DNA from: Fragilariopsis cylindrus CCMP1102
Taxonomy: Eukaryota > Bacillariophyta > Bacillariophyceae > Bacillariales > Bacillariaceae
Assembly: GCA_900095095.1 (NCBI GenBank)
Contig: FMBT01000463.1
Coordinates: 24,596-88,595, forward strand
Reading direction: 5' to 3'
Length of the DNA stretch: 64,000 bases
Under the pieces are notes generated by a model. The model was given only the letters and a program-made list of their open reading frames with translations, did no database searches and had not been told where the DNA came from. Both the position numbers and the translations under genes were made by a program. This document shows, in pieces, positions 34,380 to 46,223 of this stretch. Numbering within the stretch: the first letter of the stretch is position 1; each line of letters starts with the position of its first letter.

Positions 34380-37306
34380 TCGAGCTTACAGGGCTAGGAC
34401 ATTTTGATGAAAACGACGCCGACCGTATAAGTATTCCTGATGATGAATTTCAAGATGAGCAGAACGAAAGTGATGATGATGATGATGACGACGACAGCCC
34501 ATACACCAAGCACAACCGTATCCCATTGGAGATGATAGAAGAACAATTACTATGGAATGTCTTTAATCGATGGGAAGAACCCCAACTGTTATCATTAGCT
34601 ATCACTACTTTACTTTTGATACCAACTCTAATACTATGGATGTACGGTATATTTGAATTTGTTGGGAAAATTTGGTCGATTTGGATACTAATCCTACATT
34701 TACAATCTCGACTTTCTATTTCAGTTTGGTACATCAAGTGCACATATTCTACTACAGTACCATATATACATCGACGGTCTTTACGAATAACATGTTCGGT
34801 TATGACAATATTAGAAGTCATACTTTGTGGAGTCGTCTATCCTGTCATAGGTTATATCCTAACGGAAACATTCTTTCGTGATATCGACGAAACAATTATC
34901 ATAGATTGGACAAAAGTAGTACGATATATTCGAGTTGGGATTGTCATGGGATGGCTGGTGGTTCTTTTCCGTTGCTTCGTGGGAATTACTTGCTTAGCTA
35001 TTCGAACAGCGAAACGCATGTATCCTGACTCGTATCGAGAATGGAGGCCGACCTATTGGACTCCTTATTGTAATGGCGTCGAAGAAGGTTCGTTAGACGA
35101 AAGAACACGTCATAGGCTGTATTCGACTTTTCAATTTCTTAACATACTTGTTTTCGGAGTGAATTTGATCTGTATCTTATCTCTAGTATCACATTTTGGT
35201 CCCTGGCCTCCGAAACTTTCACTCATTCCGGAAAACTGTGACAGTATGGATGATACAGAATGCGCACTACCTTTTCCATCTTTTCACCATATGAAAGTTG
35301 ACACAACAAGTCAAACTGGTTGGCGTGTAGACCTTAAGGGGATGCCTCTTCTAAGGGGAGGGATCCCGTTACGTCCAAGATTTTTAAATGAGCTAGATGG
35401 TTTCAGTACTAGTAAGTCTTACTATGGATATTTAAATAAAGGGATTATTATTATTAGTATTATATCAGTTCAATACCAGTCTGACTGTACATCTTATATC
35501 TAAAATCTTTGATATATTTCTTTGCTTACTCTTTTTCTTTATGTATCTTGTATTATAGTGGGTGCAATACTTTTCTACATGGAGGGACTGAAAGAAAGCC
35601 ACGAAAATAATGCAGATACTAGAAAAGAATTACAGGGACCAGAACGGATTGCATACTCTGTAACCCCACAATCGATAACGTTATTGGTTGATATAAACGA
35701 ACAGATTTTGATTCATCATAGTGCAGAGGTAGATTACATAGATCCGAAACATCCTACCATCATGATATTCCCTGCAGAACCGCTGAAACATAAAACTCAC
35801 TACGCTGTCGCGGTAATTTCGGCAAAGGATCAATTTGGGCATAATCTACCCAGAACAAAGGGAATGCTGAAAATGATGAAAGAAACGAATTCAAAAACGA
35901 GAACGCGTCTCGTTCAAAAAGTAATACCTGCCATTCAAAGAGCAGCACCCTGGTTCTCATTTACAAAGGAACCTGAATCTTTGCAATTACTTTTTGATTT
36001 TGTCACTGTAAGCGAAGAATCGCAACTGGGACCAGTTAGAGCTGCACGAGATATTGCTTTAGAACACGTTGAGAAGTGGAATTGGCATGAACATGTCCGT
36101 ATAGTGTCGGTTGTCGATAATGATTGTTATGGCGATTATCCTCCTCCTATTGGACGCATAGTTCATCTTAGCCTTGATGTTCCCAGTTTTTTGGATCACG
36201 AGAGCCGTTATTCGTTTTTAGATCTCAACAAAATCCAGCGAAAAAAATATGTGACGACTAGTCAGGCTAAAGCCATAGTATACATACCTTGCAGCTTGAA
36301 GAAAGAGACATTGGAAGAAAGCTCCGGGAACAAACTAAGATCAATCCTCGAATACGGCCATGGATTAATGGGATCACGAGAAGAATTATTTAGCGACTTT
36401 CTCCAAAAATTGGGAGATAGAAACGGGTATATTATGATGGCAATGGATTGGAGAGGCATGTCATTATTTGATCTGCCTGTGGTAATTAGGACACTTGTTG
36501 GGTCACCAGATTTGTCTCAAGCGATGCGTGACAATCTGATACAGGGCTTTGCAAACAAACTGTGTCTACAGCACTTTTCTCAGAATGGAATGCTCGACCT
36601 GGAAGAATTTAAGTTCAACAACAAACTAATTCCTACCCTCACTGGACATCCGCCATCTTCAGTGTTCTACGGGATATCACAAGGCGGAATACTTGGAGCA
36701 GGATACATAAGCTTGGCGGGGAAACTAATAGATAGGGCTATCTTGGGAGCGCCAGGAACTCCGTTTGCTCTAGTGCTATCTCGATCTACCTCGTTTTCTG
36801 ACTATGACAAATTGCTACTAATGAATTTTTACAATAATCGTCATGTTCGGATAATGTTGTCGTTGATTCAGATGGCCTGGGATTCTACGGAAGCATCTGG
36901 GCTACAAGCGAAACCAGTATCAGAGTCTTTCCCTCCATTATTATTACAAGCTGGGTTGGGCGATCCTGAAGTACCATCGATTGCGGCTGAATATCTAGCA
37001 AGAGCAATGGGAGCATCTGCTCTACCTGGTAATCCTCGAGAAATATTTGGGGTTCCTATTGAACCCGCAGCTACCAACGAAACTTGGCTGGGTCCTCGAG
37101 TTACAATTTCCGAACTTTTATATGAAAAAGAGTACAGTAACTTGCCAATCGACAATGAATCTACTGACTTTGACTCGAACAATGTTCATTGGTGTGTACG
37201 TGTAGATGATGTCATGATAAAGCAAATTGAAGAGTTTATTAACAACGAAAGAATCATCGATCCATGCACAAATGATCAATGCCATAGAATATCATCTGCC
37301 TGTTAA
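34274..37306 (+). CDS. Multi-pass membrane protein with a C-terminal alpha/beta hydrolase domain, two exons
   Basis: Exon 1 is 34274-35411, intron 35412-35558 (GTAAGT/TAG, 147 nt), exon 2 35559-37306; 961 residues. The ATG at 34274 follows a TTG-started frame. The N-terminus is Asn/Asp-rich (near-perfect Asn-Asp runs), then come about five hydrophobic segments between residues 105 and 330 and one more at the splice join (GFSTMGAILFYMEG). The second half is an alpha/beta hydrolase: LEYGHGLMGS (oxyanion-side), a GxSxG nucleophile elbow in YGISQGGILGAGY and a late Asp in LGDPEVPSIAAEYLARAMG, where the acid should sit; the catalytic His near HWCVRVDD is plausible. Substrate unknown, lipid or ester likely. 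The hydrolase is likely membrane-tethered. Confidence 0.8.
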
Positions 37307-38088
37307 TATTATGTATTTGATTAAATAATACATTTAGTTTGGTATAATGTATTTGATAAAATAATACTTTTAGTTCGGTATATATTCGAATGCTTTTTTC
37401 TGTATTACTTACTTGCTCACTACCACAGATTTTCTAATTCATCAACAGGTCTGTTACATGCATATATTAAACTGTAATTTAATAATATATGCATGATAAA
37501 ACGAGATATTTGTTTGTACAACCTACTATACTTACTTACCCAATTTGGTTGCCGTACTAATTGACTGCTAATAGGATCAAAACATGTATTGTGCTATTGT
37601 TTTGTTTGCAATTTGTTTATCACCTGGTGATCAGCCATGACTTGATCCATTAATGTGATGATGTAGTATTGTTAATACAGTAGACTGAATGTCTATTTGT
37701 CTGGATAGTTACTTGTACAGTGTAGTACTCTTTTGATGTACTGTACTATATACGGTATGAAACATCATAACCAACTGTAGTGTTATCAAGCGGGGAGCGT
37801 CCAGATAAAAGGGGGCACAATCTTACGCCTACTAGTACAGCACGAACGTATAAGGTCCTATTATTATTAGTACGACTGAACTCGCAAAAGAAGTCGTTAC
37901 TTTTTTTATTATTTTAAATTTAAAAAATAGAGGACAACAAAAAACTTCTAACGGCGTCACTTTCACTTCGAAACTTTGCAAAGCACCTTTGTTGTCATCT
38001 TGAATGAATCTTGTCTTTCTATCAGCATCAACAAACACATAGACCATTGTTGAAAAGATACAGTTTGTAGCAGAAAGCAGAAAGAATC
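37307..38088. other. Intergenic region with an AT-rich palindrome
   Basis: After the tandem repeat there is a near-perfect inverted repeat at 37457-37495 (arms CATGCATATATTAAA and its complement with a 3-base slip), able to form a stem of about 15 bp. A GTACTGTAC word lies near 37738. Nothing coding is supported. Confidence 0.45.
37311..37382. repeat. 36-bp tandem duplication
   Basis: A 36-bp unit starting ATGTATTTGAT occurs twice in tandem (37311-37346 and 37347-37382) with three mismatches. It begins a few bases after the hydrolase stop codon, so it lies in the 3' UTR. Few changes suggest a recent duplication. Confidence 0.85.
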
Positions 38089-39970
38089 ATGGCGCCATCT
38101 CCAGTGGGTATCGAGATTACAAAAGGAAGCAGAACATGGATAGTCGGAAATATTTTGGGAAGGGGTGCCTGCGCAACAGTCTGCTCACTCAACTCAATCG
38201 ATGCAAGTGGTAATTGCTACAAAACAGAGTTCGCTGTGAAATTAGCACCCATGCCTAAGAAAAAGACGAAGAAGGGAAATTCTGTTGAAGAAACCAATGC
38301 AAAGTTATTATATTACGAACAATTGGTTTATAATTCTCAATTCCGAACACTTCAAGGCAAATTTATTCCCAATTTACCGAAGTTGTCGTCATCAAAAAGT
38401 CCACCCGTTTATGGAGAGGCCGACGGTAAGAAGAAAAGATAGATGTGTCGCTTTTATAGGTTTCTTCTGGCACGTCGTATATTTAGTATTCTTTTTTAAA
38501 TCTCTTTTTTTCCATATTCCATCTCTTCTGTGATATATAGGGTATCGTTACTTTGTGATGGAGAAGATGGATAACACAATTTCTGCCGTTGTCCCTCTTT
38601 TGCTCCAGAAAAAGTCATCTTCTAAAACTATAAATTTTGGACCGATTGCTGTAGCTCTTCTTGCTTGTATTCGGGCCTGTCACGAGGCAAAAAACATCTT
38701 CAGAGATGTGAAATCTGACAATTTTATGCTCACGATCGATGCAGCAGCAGCAATAGCCAAAGCCAAAGCCGGATCAACAATCCTCGAAAATGAAGTAGCA
38801 TCTCGCATTCGATTAATCGATTTAGCTATTGCTACACAATGGACACCTATGTATTGTGAAACAGACGAAGCAGATTTCAATGGGACTCCTCTTTATGCAT
38901 CTCTCAATGTTCATTCCGGAAAGAAGGCTAGCTTCCGGGACGACCTAGAGGCGTTAGGCTATGTACTTGCCGAACTTATCATTCAACTAAATTCGGGAGA
39001 TCCATCAAAGAAACTGCCTTGGAGTCATGGGAAGTCAGATGGGGATATAGGTTCGATCAAAAAGTTACTTGTTGAAGATAAAAGTTCGGATTTCTATGCA
39101 CAACTTGGTAACGCAAGTAGACTCTTTTCGAAGTATCTGGATATTATTCGTGGTTATAGCTTCAAGGAAGTACCAGACTATGACGAATTAACCGAGATAC
39201 TATCCAAAATTACCCTTCAGAGAACCATCGCTACGAAATCACGACGTGCAGCAACAAAAAAGACCGCACCGACAAAAAAGACCGCACCGAAGAAACGGAA
39301 GACTCCGTCAAAAGTTGCTCGCCGCAGCACTGCCAAAAACACGGGGACTGAAGATGACGAGGATCATCATATGGGTGATCCTGATCAATCTTTCGACGAG
39401 TCGGTCTACGTTGACTCCCATGAAACTATGGAAGAAATGGAATGGGAGTACAGCGTCAATGAAAACGAAAAACCAAAGGAAGATTCCAAACCTTCAGCTC
39501 GAAGTGATCGATCTCTTAGACGGCAACGATCCAACGCGGCTAAACAACATGTCGGAAAAGTGGAGGAAATTATTGTCATCGATGACGACGACGACGACGA
39601 TGATAATGATGAACCAGAATCCAATGGTGGCTGTGGTTTGAAGCGCCGTGGTGTGCGGCTTTTTGTTACTAAAGGACCACATAAAGGTGACTCGTATGAC
39701 TTGGAAGCAGGTGCTAACGAAATAGTCTTAATCGGATCAAATCCTACCTCTAAGATTGGCGCAGTTTTATCATTGAAAAAAGACAAAACTCTTAAAACAA
39801 CACATGTTCGTCTGGACCTCGCGATCACTCGCAAATGTACTGCGGTGAAAGTCACGGCTCGAAATAACGCAAAGACTCTGGTAAACAATAACGCGGTGAA
39901 TAGCACTAAAGCATTCATCAATGATAACATCGTCATCGGTGGCACTACTTTGATAGTCCAGACTTTATAG
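38089..39970 (+). CDS. VRK-type Ser/Thr kinase with a basic tail and FHA-like C-terminal domain, two exons
   Basis: Exon 1 is 38089-38425, intron 38426-38540 (GTAAGA/TAG, 115 nt), exon 2 38541-39970; 588 residues. The join reads EADGYRYFVMEKMD. Kinase features: Gly loop GNILGRGACATV, VAIK-like FAVKLA, the catalytic loop FRDVKSDNF (His of HRD replaced by Phe, Asp and Asn kept), DFG position IDLAIA, and GTPLYASLNVHSGK with RDDLEALGYVLAELI. These fit the vaccinia-related/CK1 group. After residue 370 come Lys-rich TKKTAP repeats (likely DNA or chromatin binding), an Asp run, and an FHA-like domain (FVTKGPHKGDSYDLEAG, LIGSNPTSK, TTHVRLDL). Animal VRKs act on chromatin proteins such as histone H3 and BAF; the FHA addition is unusual. 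Confidence 0.86.
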
Positions 39971-40201
39971 TCACTGGGATGGTTTGGGGAAATAACACAC
40001 ATTGTCTCGAGTGGGAAGTCTTCGGCATTGGTCTCTACTAGTCTAAAATCATTGGGAATTGCACCAATATATCTACCAATATAATTTGTAGGAATTAACG
40101 CCTTGTGTCAACACTTTGACTACATCACGTAGTAAACTTAGATAAATAAGTAAGAAATTTATTTGTATCTTTATAACTAAGCTTACTCTTATCTAAAAAT
40201 A

Positions 40202-41719
40202 CTATGCCTTAATCAAAAGCTCTGTCTTAATTACCAATGGTGAATTTGGTACTCGAATACGGAAAAGCTTTGATTCCGTGGCAATGTATAGGAACCTGTC
40301 AGAACCCAACGTTAAACCAACAATCTTATCATCAGTAAAAAATGCAATTTTAGCAACAACAGTTTGTGATTTGGAGACTAGTAATATCCCATTTTCTACC
40401 GCCAGGTATATATTTCCACTGTTATCTATTTCTATCGCACCAGGAGTATTTGCATGGGCGGTATAATTGAACACTACCGTACTTTGTCGTGATTGCAGTA
40501 GTTCTCTTGCAACGACACGTTCTTCTTCTTGCATATTATTATTTGGTTCTTCTCCTTCTTTTATCCCTATTTCATCGCCTTCGCCTTCGTTGTCGTCTTC
40601 TTCATCATCTTCATCATCATCTTCGTCATCTTCTAAAGCATCCAATAGGGGTAAGCTAACCACCAGAACCGATGAGGAATCTGGATCTAAAGTCGTCACA
40701 TATAGTCGTTGACCCGAGGTATCTAATACCATTCCACCCATTTCATTGGATTGAAAGAAAGTATGAGGTAGACCTGTACTATTATTTCTATTCCAAGCAT
40801 GTGCTTTTCGACTAACAGATAATGAAGGTAAAGCAGGTACGGACGAAGCCTTCTGTAATCGCCATAAGGTAAATCCATTACCATGATGAGTGGCATCATC
40901 AATGATCATCAAATCACCGTACGGTGTCATAAGCAACTGAAACGGTCGACGCAACCTATCGTTGTTAGGATTGCCTGTATCAATAACAAGTGGAGTCCTA
41001 GCTCCATTTTCTTCCAGTCGAACAACCCGACCCTCTCCATATTCAGCAACAATCAAACGACGGGATGAAGAGTCTGATGAGCCGTAGGTATCGACAGCAA
41101 TACCACCGCTTCCCGTATGGTACTTGTTGTAGTCGTCCTCAATAGCACTATTGTCCTTGTCGTTGACAACGCCGATGCCATCACTGCATTTCTTATAAAT
41201 ATTGGATCGACAACCTGAGTCTTTGATATGCAATGTCCTTCCAATAGCAATAGGCCCACCACCGGTTTCCCATTGATATACTTTCCCTTTTCCCGCACTG
41301 GTAGATATTAGTAAATATCCTCTACCAAGTTCATCGTCTTCCATCCATGTGGTGGAAACAATAGACCCATTATCAAAATCATCATGGACTAAATAAAGTG
41401 GATATCGAAGTTTGTTACAATCTTTATTGCTGTTTTTCATATATAAGAATTTATTTTTGCCATTAACGGCGGAAGAAAGGAATTCGGGACATAATGTATC
41501 TTTATGATTGTTGTTGTTGTTGTTGTTGTTGCTGGATTGTGGTATCAATATTAATTCATGAGGCAATATTTCACCGTATGTTGATGATCGGAAAAGTCCT
41601 AAAGAATACAACCGTGTACCGATATAATAAAGTAGAGCAGGGAAGAATAAAGCCAACCAAGCGGTGCTGGGCTTGAATATTGTTTTAGCAAATATTTTGA
41701 ACGTTTCGATTACCCTCAT
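40202..41719 (-). CDS. Membrane-anchored SMP-30/strictosidine synthase-like beta-propeller
   Basis: The 505-residue single-exon protein begins with a hydrophobic segment near residues 20-42 (AWLALFFPALLYYIG), making a type II anchor, followed by an Asn run. The rest resembles six-bladed propellers of the SMP-30/gluconolactonase/strictosidine synthase group: GGIAVDTYGSSD, LIVAEYGEGRVVRLEENG, NPNNDRLRRPFQLLMTPYGDLMIIDD, MVLDTSGQRLYVTTLDPD and AIEIDNSGNIYLAVENGIL. Each blade shows the typical pattern of a glycine turn and a hydrophobic strand. An acidic run (DEDDDEDDEEDD) lies between blades. The family has lactonase, esterase and Pictet-Spengler members, so the reaction is not decided. Confidence 0.78.
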   Translation of the reverse strand: MRVIETFKIFAKTIFKPSTAWLALFFPALLYYIGTRLYSLGLFRSSTYGEILPHELILIPQSSNNNNNNNNHKDTLCPEFLSSAVNGKNKFLYMKNSNKDCNKLRYPLYLVHDDFDNGSIVSTTWMEDDELGRGYLLISTSAGKGKVYQWETGGGPIAIGRTLHIKDSGCRSNIYKKCSDGIGVVNDKDNSAIEDDYNKYHTGSGGIAVDTYGSSDSSSRRLIVAEYGEGRVVRLEENGARTPLVIDTGNPNNDRLRRPFQLLMTPYGDLMIIDDATHHGNGFTLWRLQKASSVPALPSLSVSRKAHAWNRNNSTGLPHTFFQSNEMGGMVLDTSGQRLYVTTLDPDSSSVLVVSLPLLDALEDDEDDDEDDEEDDNEGEGDEIGIKEGEEPNNNMQEEERVVARELLQSRQSTVVFNYTAHANTPGAIEIDNSGNIYLAVENGILLVSKSQTVVAKIAFFTDDKIVGLTLGSDRFLYIATESKLFRIRVPNSPLVIKTELLIKA

Positions 41720-42119
41720 GATTGTGGTACAGAGCAGACAATGAAGATGCGTTGTGTTGCGTTGACGAGGTGCTCTATGCTGATGATTTGTGATGTTGAA
41801 ACTTGAAATCGTACCTTCGTCAGTTTAAACAAATTTTGATAACAGGAATAGTCACTTTCGCTGTTATTTTGATTTTAATTTTTATTATCATAAAACCTGA
41901 GTGACGTCCGTCCTTCGCTCAGAAATGTTTTTAATACGTTATTTAGGACCATCCATGCTTATTCCGCGCCGCTGTCATTTTAAAATCTATTGTTCAAATG
42001 CAAAGAGGCAGGAATTGATTAGATCGTGACATTAAAATATCACAATTGCCAATAAGACAATCAAACTTTATTAACATTATTCTTATCGCTGCTACACAGA
42101 AAAATATAGAAGTAATACG
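41720..42119. other. Intergenic region between divergent genes
   Basis: This 400-bp spacer holds the promoters of the propeller gene and GMP synthase. I see nothing else of note. Confidence 0.35.
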
Positions 42120-43968
42120 ATGGCGCCACAAGCAGAAACCAGCGAATATTTGGAGCAGTCATCTGGCCTCAACAACCTCGATCGGTGAGTTTTCGCTCAT
42201 GTGATGTGTAGACCATCGTACAAGAAACCTAACAGTGTGATCTATTATTTTTGTTCTTCGCCATCATTATCATTATCATTATCATTATCATTATCAATAT
42301 CAATATCAATATCCTTCTTACACGTTTGGTCCTTCTCTTTTTCGTACAACAACATCACAAATCGTTATTACTATTATTATTATCATTATTATTACCGTAT
42401 ATAGCCCTCAAGTTGCTATTTTGGATTTTGGATCCCAATATTCTCACTTGATCGCTCGTCGTGTTCGCGAATTGAACGTATATTGTGAATTATATTCCTG
42501 TTTAGTATCCGCCGAAGACCTGGGGAAGCACAAAATAACTGCGATTATTTTGAGTGGTGGACCATCCAGTGTGTACGATGAGGGTTCTCCTCATGTTTCA
42601 CCTGAAGTTTGGAAGCTCATCGACGAGAGAAACATTCCTGTCCTAGGAATTTGTTATGGTTTGCAAGAAATGGCTCACGTATTTGGTGGGACTGTTGCTG
42701 CAGGATTAAAGCACGAGTATGGAAAGTCTATCGTTAAACGTACCGAAGGATGTAAATCAAAAATCTTTGATGGTATGCCAGAAGAATTTCAAATGTGGAT
42801 GTCTCATGGAGATAAATTGACGAAGATACCAGATGGATTTGCTCCTGTTGCCTGTACGGATAATGCTGAATTTGTAACGATTGAACATGCAGAAAAACGA
42901 ATGTGGGGATTACAATTCCATCCGGAAGTTACTCATTCTCCATTGGGTAAGAGCATTCTTGAGAATTTTGTTATCAAAATTGCAGGTGCCAAACCGGATT
43001 GGGTAATGAAAGATTACGCTAATGAGTTCATTGAAGAAGTTCGTAAGAAGGTAGGAGATGGTCACGTTATGGGTGCTGTTAGTGGTGGTGTTGACTCTAC
43101 GGTTGCTGCTGTACTTATGACTCGAGCTATCGGAGATCGATTCCATGCTGTACTTGTTGACAATGGTTGTTTGAGGCAGGACGAAGCGAAGAATGTTTTG
43201 AAACGTATGCGTGATGATTGTCATGTAAATCTTCGATGTGTAGATGCCTCAGATCGTTTTCTTGGCCTGTTGAAAGGAGTGACAGACCCAGAAAAGAAAA
43301 GAAAAATCATCGGTGGTACATTCATTGAAATCTTCCAGGAGGAAGCAAATAGGATTGAATCCGAGTTGGGGGTCAAGTGTGAATATCTTCTCCAGGGTAC
43401 TTTATATCCAGATGTTATTGAATCTATTTCTTATAAAGGTCCATCAGCGATCATTAAAACTCATCACAATGTTGGTGGCTTACCCGCTTCCATGAGTTTA
43501 AAACTAATCGAACCTATGAGAGAGCTATTCAAGGACGAAGTTCGAGAATTAGGAATGGCTATGGGTATTGATGAAGACAGTGTCTGGAGGCACCCATTTC
43601 CTGGTCCTGGATTGGCCATTCGTATTCTAGGAGAAGTAACAGCTGAGCGTGTTAAGATCCTACAACAGGCCGATAAGATCGTCATTGATGAGTTACGCAG
43701 TTCTGGTCATTATAGAAAAATTGGACAAGCCTTTGTTGTCTTACTTCCATGTAAGACAGTTGGAGTGATGGGAGATTGCCGAACATACGAAAATGTTGCT
43801 AGTGTTAGATGTGTCGAAACTACTGACTACATGACAGCAGACTTTTACCACCTTCCTTATGACGTATTGGCAACTATGAGTAGTCGTGTCATCAACGAAG
43901 TGAGAGGTATCAACAGACTCTGTTACGATATCAGCTCCAAACCTCCTGCAACAATTGAATGGGAATAA
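42120..43968 (+). CDS. guaA: GMP synthase (glutamine-hydrolysing), two exons
   Basis: Exon 1 is 42120-42184, intron 42185-42404 (GTGAGT/TAG, 220 nt), exon 2 42405-43968; 542 residues. The join gives NNLDRPQVAILDFGSQYSHL. It converts XMP to GMP with glutamine and ATP, the last step of guanine nucleotide synthesis. The glutamine amidotransferase part has the catalytic Cys in GICYGLQEMAH and the His-Glu pair in LQFHPEVTHS. The ATP pyrophosphatase P-loop is GAVSGGVDSTVAA, followed by the C-terminal dimerisation domain ending in KPPATIEWE. Size and order match the bacterial-type enzyme. It is complete, with no broken motif. Confidence 0.97.
42264..42312. repeat. ATCATT and ATCAAT simple repeat in the GMP synthase intron
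   Basis: Tandem 6-base units TCATTA then TCAATA fill about 50 bases of the intron. A further TTA-rich run (near 42366-42393) lies before the acceptor. These are simple repeats; the coding frame is not affected. Confidence 0.75.
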
Positions 43969-44694
43969 ACATAGTCCTATATAATGGGAGCGAAACCATA
44001 TTTTCAGCAGTGTAAAATTAATAAACAATTAAGAAATTGGGAAAATTTAACAATTCAAAAAAAAAAGTCTTGATAACCACCATAATTTTGTGTGCATACC
44101 GCATGTACTAGCTAGCATAATCAATGCCATATAGTGTGTAAATATAATGGCTCCGAGTTAAGAGATAAAAGTCTAGCTGGGTAGCGTGTTGTGATTTATA
44201 CTACAATAATTTAATATTTAGTCCGTTCATGAAATTACAGCTTTATGCCGGTATCATCCGCGTAGAAGAAAAAAAATGGGCAAATTTATAAATATGATAA
44301 GTAAAAACAAGGATGGCAAAAATAAAGTAAATAAATTCTGTAATCAATAATACAACTGTAGATTATAATTTATAATCATTCAAGAGTTTATTTTTATCAT
44401 TATTATTATTCTAATTATTTGTGTGGATTTTATCATATCCAATTCTTCTCTAACATTTTCACCGAATTATCTTTAATATATATTATATATATCATAGAAA
44501 GATTGTGTGTGAATTTTCTTGCTAGCTGTTAGCAAGGTTTGTAGTTGTTGTTTTTGTTGATAACTTGTGATTGTGTATACAGTTCTACTCGTACGGTAGT
44601 ATATAAGATAAATCGACTTTATGTGCAATATAATACAATTGTACACAAGTACCGCAATCGGTCAGTGAAAAGTCAAGTGAAAGTCAGGTCCAAT
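43969..44694. other. Convergent 3' intergenic region
   Basis: This is a very AT-rich 726-bp spacer with a TATATATTATATATAT run near 44476. I see no gene in it. Confidence 0.4.
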
Positions 44695-45072
44695 TCAAGC
44701 CTTCCGTCTACGTTTGATTTGACTTCTATCTCTTAATGAAAGCGAACTGTCTGGTTGCATTGTGGATGGTGGTCTCTTTACTGCTGCTGCTGCTGATTTT
44801 CCTCCTCCTCTTTGTCTTACTAATTTTCTACTATTTCTATTTCCATTTCTATTATTCGATGCGGCAGATAGTGGAGCAGCAGTAGCAGCAGCATAAGCAG
44901 TTGTTGATCCAGTTCCTTCTGTTACACATGTCCATGTTGTAGTAGTGGTTGTTTGAGAAACATTATCATCGTCGTCACTATCTTCCATACTATATTCGGT
45001 CAAAATAGAAATTTCATCATCACAATCATCGTCCATTGTCATATTCTGTTGTTGTTGGTCATCATCATCAGT

Positions 45073-45105
<33 letters not shown>

Positions 45106-45522
45106 ATTTGTTGATGCTGCTGTTGATGGCGTTGCCGACTCTAGTAGTGGTCGCTGCGACGTTGATGCTGATGTTGATGCTGCTGCTGCTGATTTTATTC
45201 GTGATGATGGTGGTAATAATGGAATGAAATAATTATTCACATTAATACCAGTACTTGCACTATTATTATCACTATTATTATTTACACTTCCATGGTAAGA
45301 ATAATTTTGTTGGTTGTGAAATCGCACACCCATAGTGGTTGCTATAGTGTTGTTGTCATCATCATCATCATCATCATCATTATCATCGTCTTCTTGCATC
45401 ATAACATCATCCTCGTCGACATTCTGCATGGCAGGCGGGACAGGAGAACGTAATCCTCCACGATTTATTATTGGTCGAGTACGGGTTTTTGATGGTATTA
45501 TCCTTCTTCTTGGCGGCGACAT
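44695..45522 (-). CDS. Low-complexity, disordered basic/acidic protein of unknown function
   Basis: The 275-residue frame starts MSPPRRRIIPSKTRTRP and ends in RSQIKRRRKA, both likely nuclear signals. In between are Asp, Asn, Ser, Ala-Thr runs and one conserved-looking segment, DEISILTEYSMEDSDDDD, then TWTCVTEGTG. Such composition is common in diatom nuclear proteins. I recognise no domain. The antisense strand is also open in places because of the trinucleotide runs, so codon composition alone cannot confirm the gene, though a clean ATG, basic ends and size speak for it. Confidence 0.5.
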
Positions 45523-46223
45523 TTAAATATAATTCAATTTGTTTTGTTTTGTTTTGAAGTAAGTTACTGTTACAGGCGAAATCGCGAGAGATTAATGTAT
45601 ATTAATGTCCCTCCTCTTCTATGATTGCGGCAGACAGGTTTAATGTTCAAAATGCAATGTTCGACGGTTGTGACTATGTTACAAGTACAGTTTACTATCC
45701 GAACAGTAAGTAGCAAAGAGCACAGTAGTTCCAGCTGTGTTTTGGATATATTGTATTACGTATATTCGCTCACCAACAAGAAATAGAAAAGAAGAGAAAG
45801 TTTTTCGCCGGATCCTTGAGCGACTTGCGACTTCTCTCTCGATCGCTCCCGCTTGCTGTGGGCGACTTATTATTACTACGTCATACACCGTGTACTATTT
45901 ACGCCAAAAAGTTTTCGTTGAGAAAGAGCATGATAATTTTCGTTGAATTTCTAGATATGAAAATATCAGTGGCGCTCCGCTGTCAATTCAAAAAGTACGA
46001 CCAATTACTTGGTTTCTCTTCCCCCCCCCCATTTTTTCATTTTTCTCTTCTTCTTCTTTTCGTAACCTTAATTAGTTGCAAGCTGTGGCGCCATCTTTTA
46101 TCTTATCCAATATTCCCCTATGATTTTTCAAATTTAATGGTTTATTCGTAGCTACTTACTTATTCGGTATGATAGTACTGTGATGATAAAGAGAGGCATC
46201 ATACTGCATCATGATACGAAGCG
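45523..46223. other. Intergenic region between divergent genes
   Basis: This 700-bp spacer holds two promoters. It contains a run of ten C at 46021-46030 and GTTACTGTTACAG near 45563. No supported gene; the short frames here are noise. Confidence 0.35.

Noticed and set aside
45036-45227. Leu-rich plus-strand frame opposite the disordered gene
   Set aside because: It is the antisense reading of Gln/Ala/Thr trinucleotide runs, with no independent signal.
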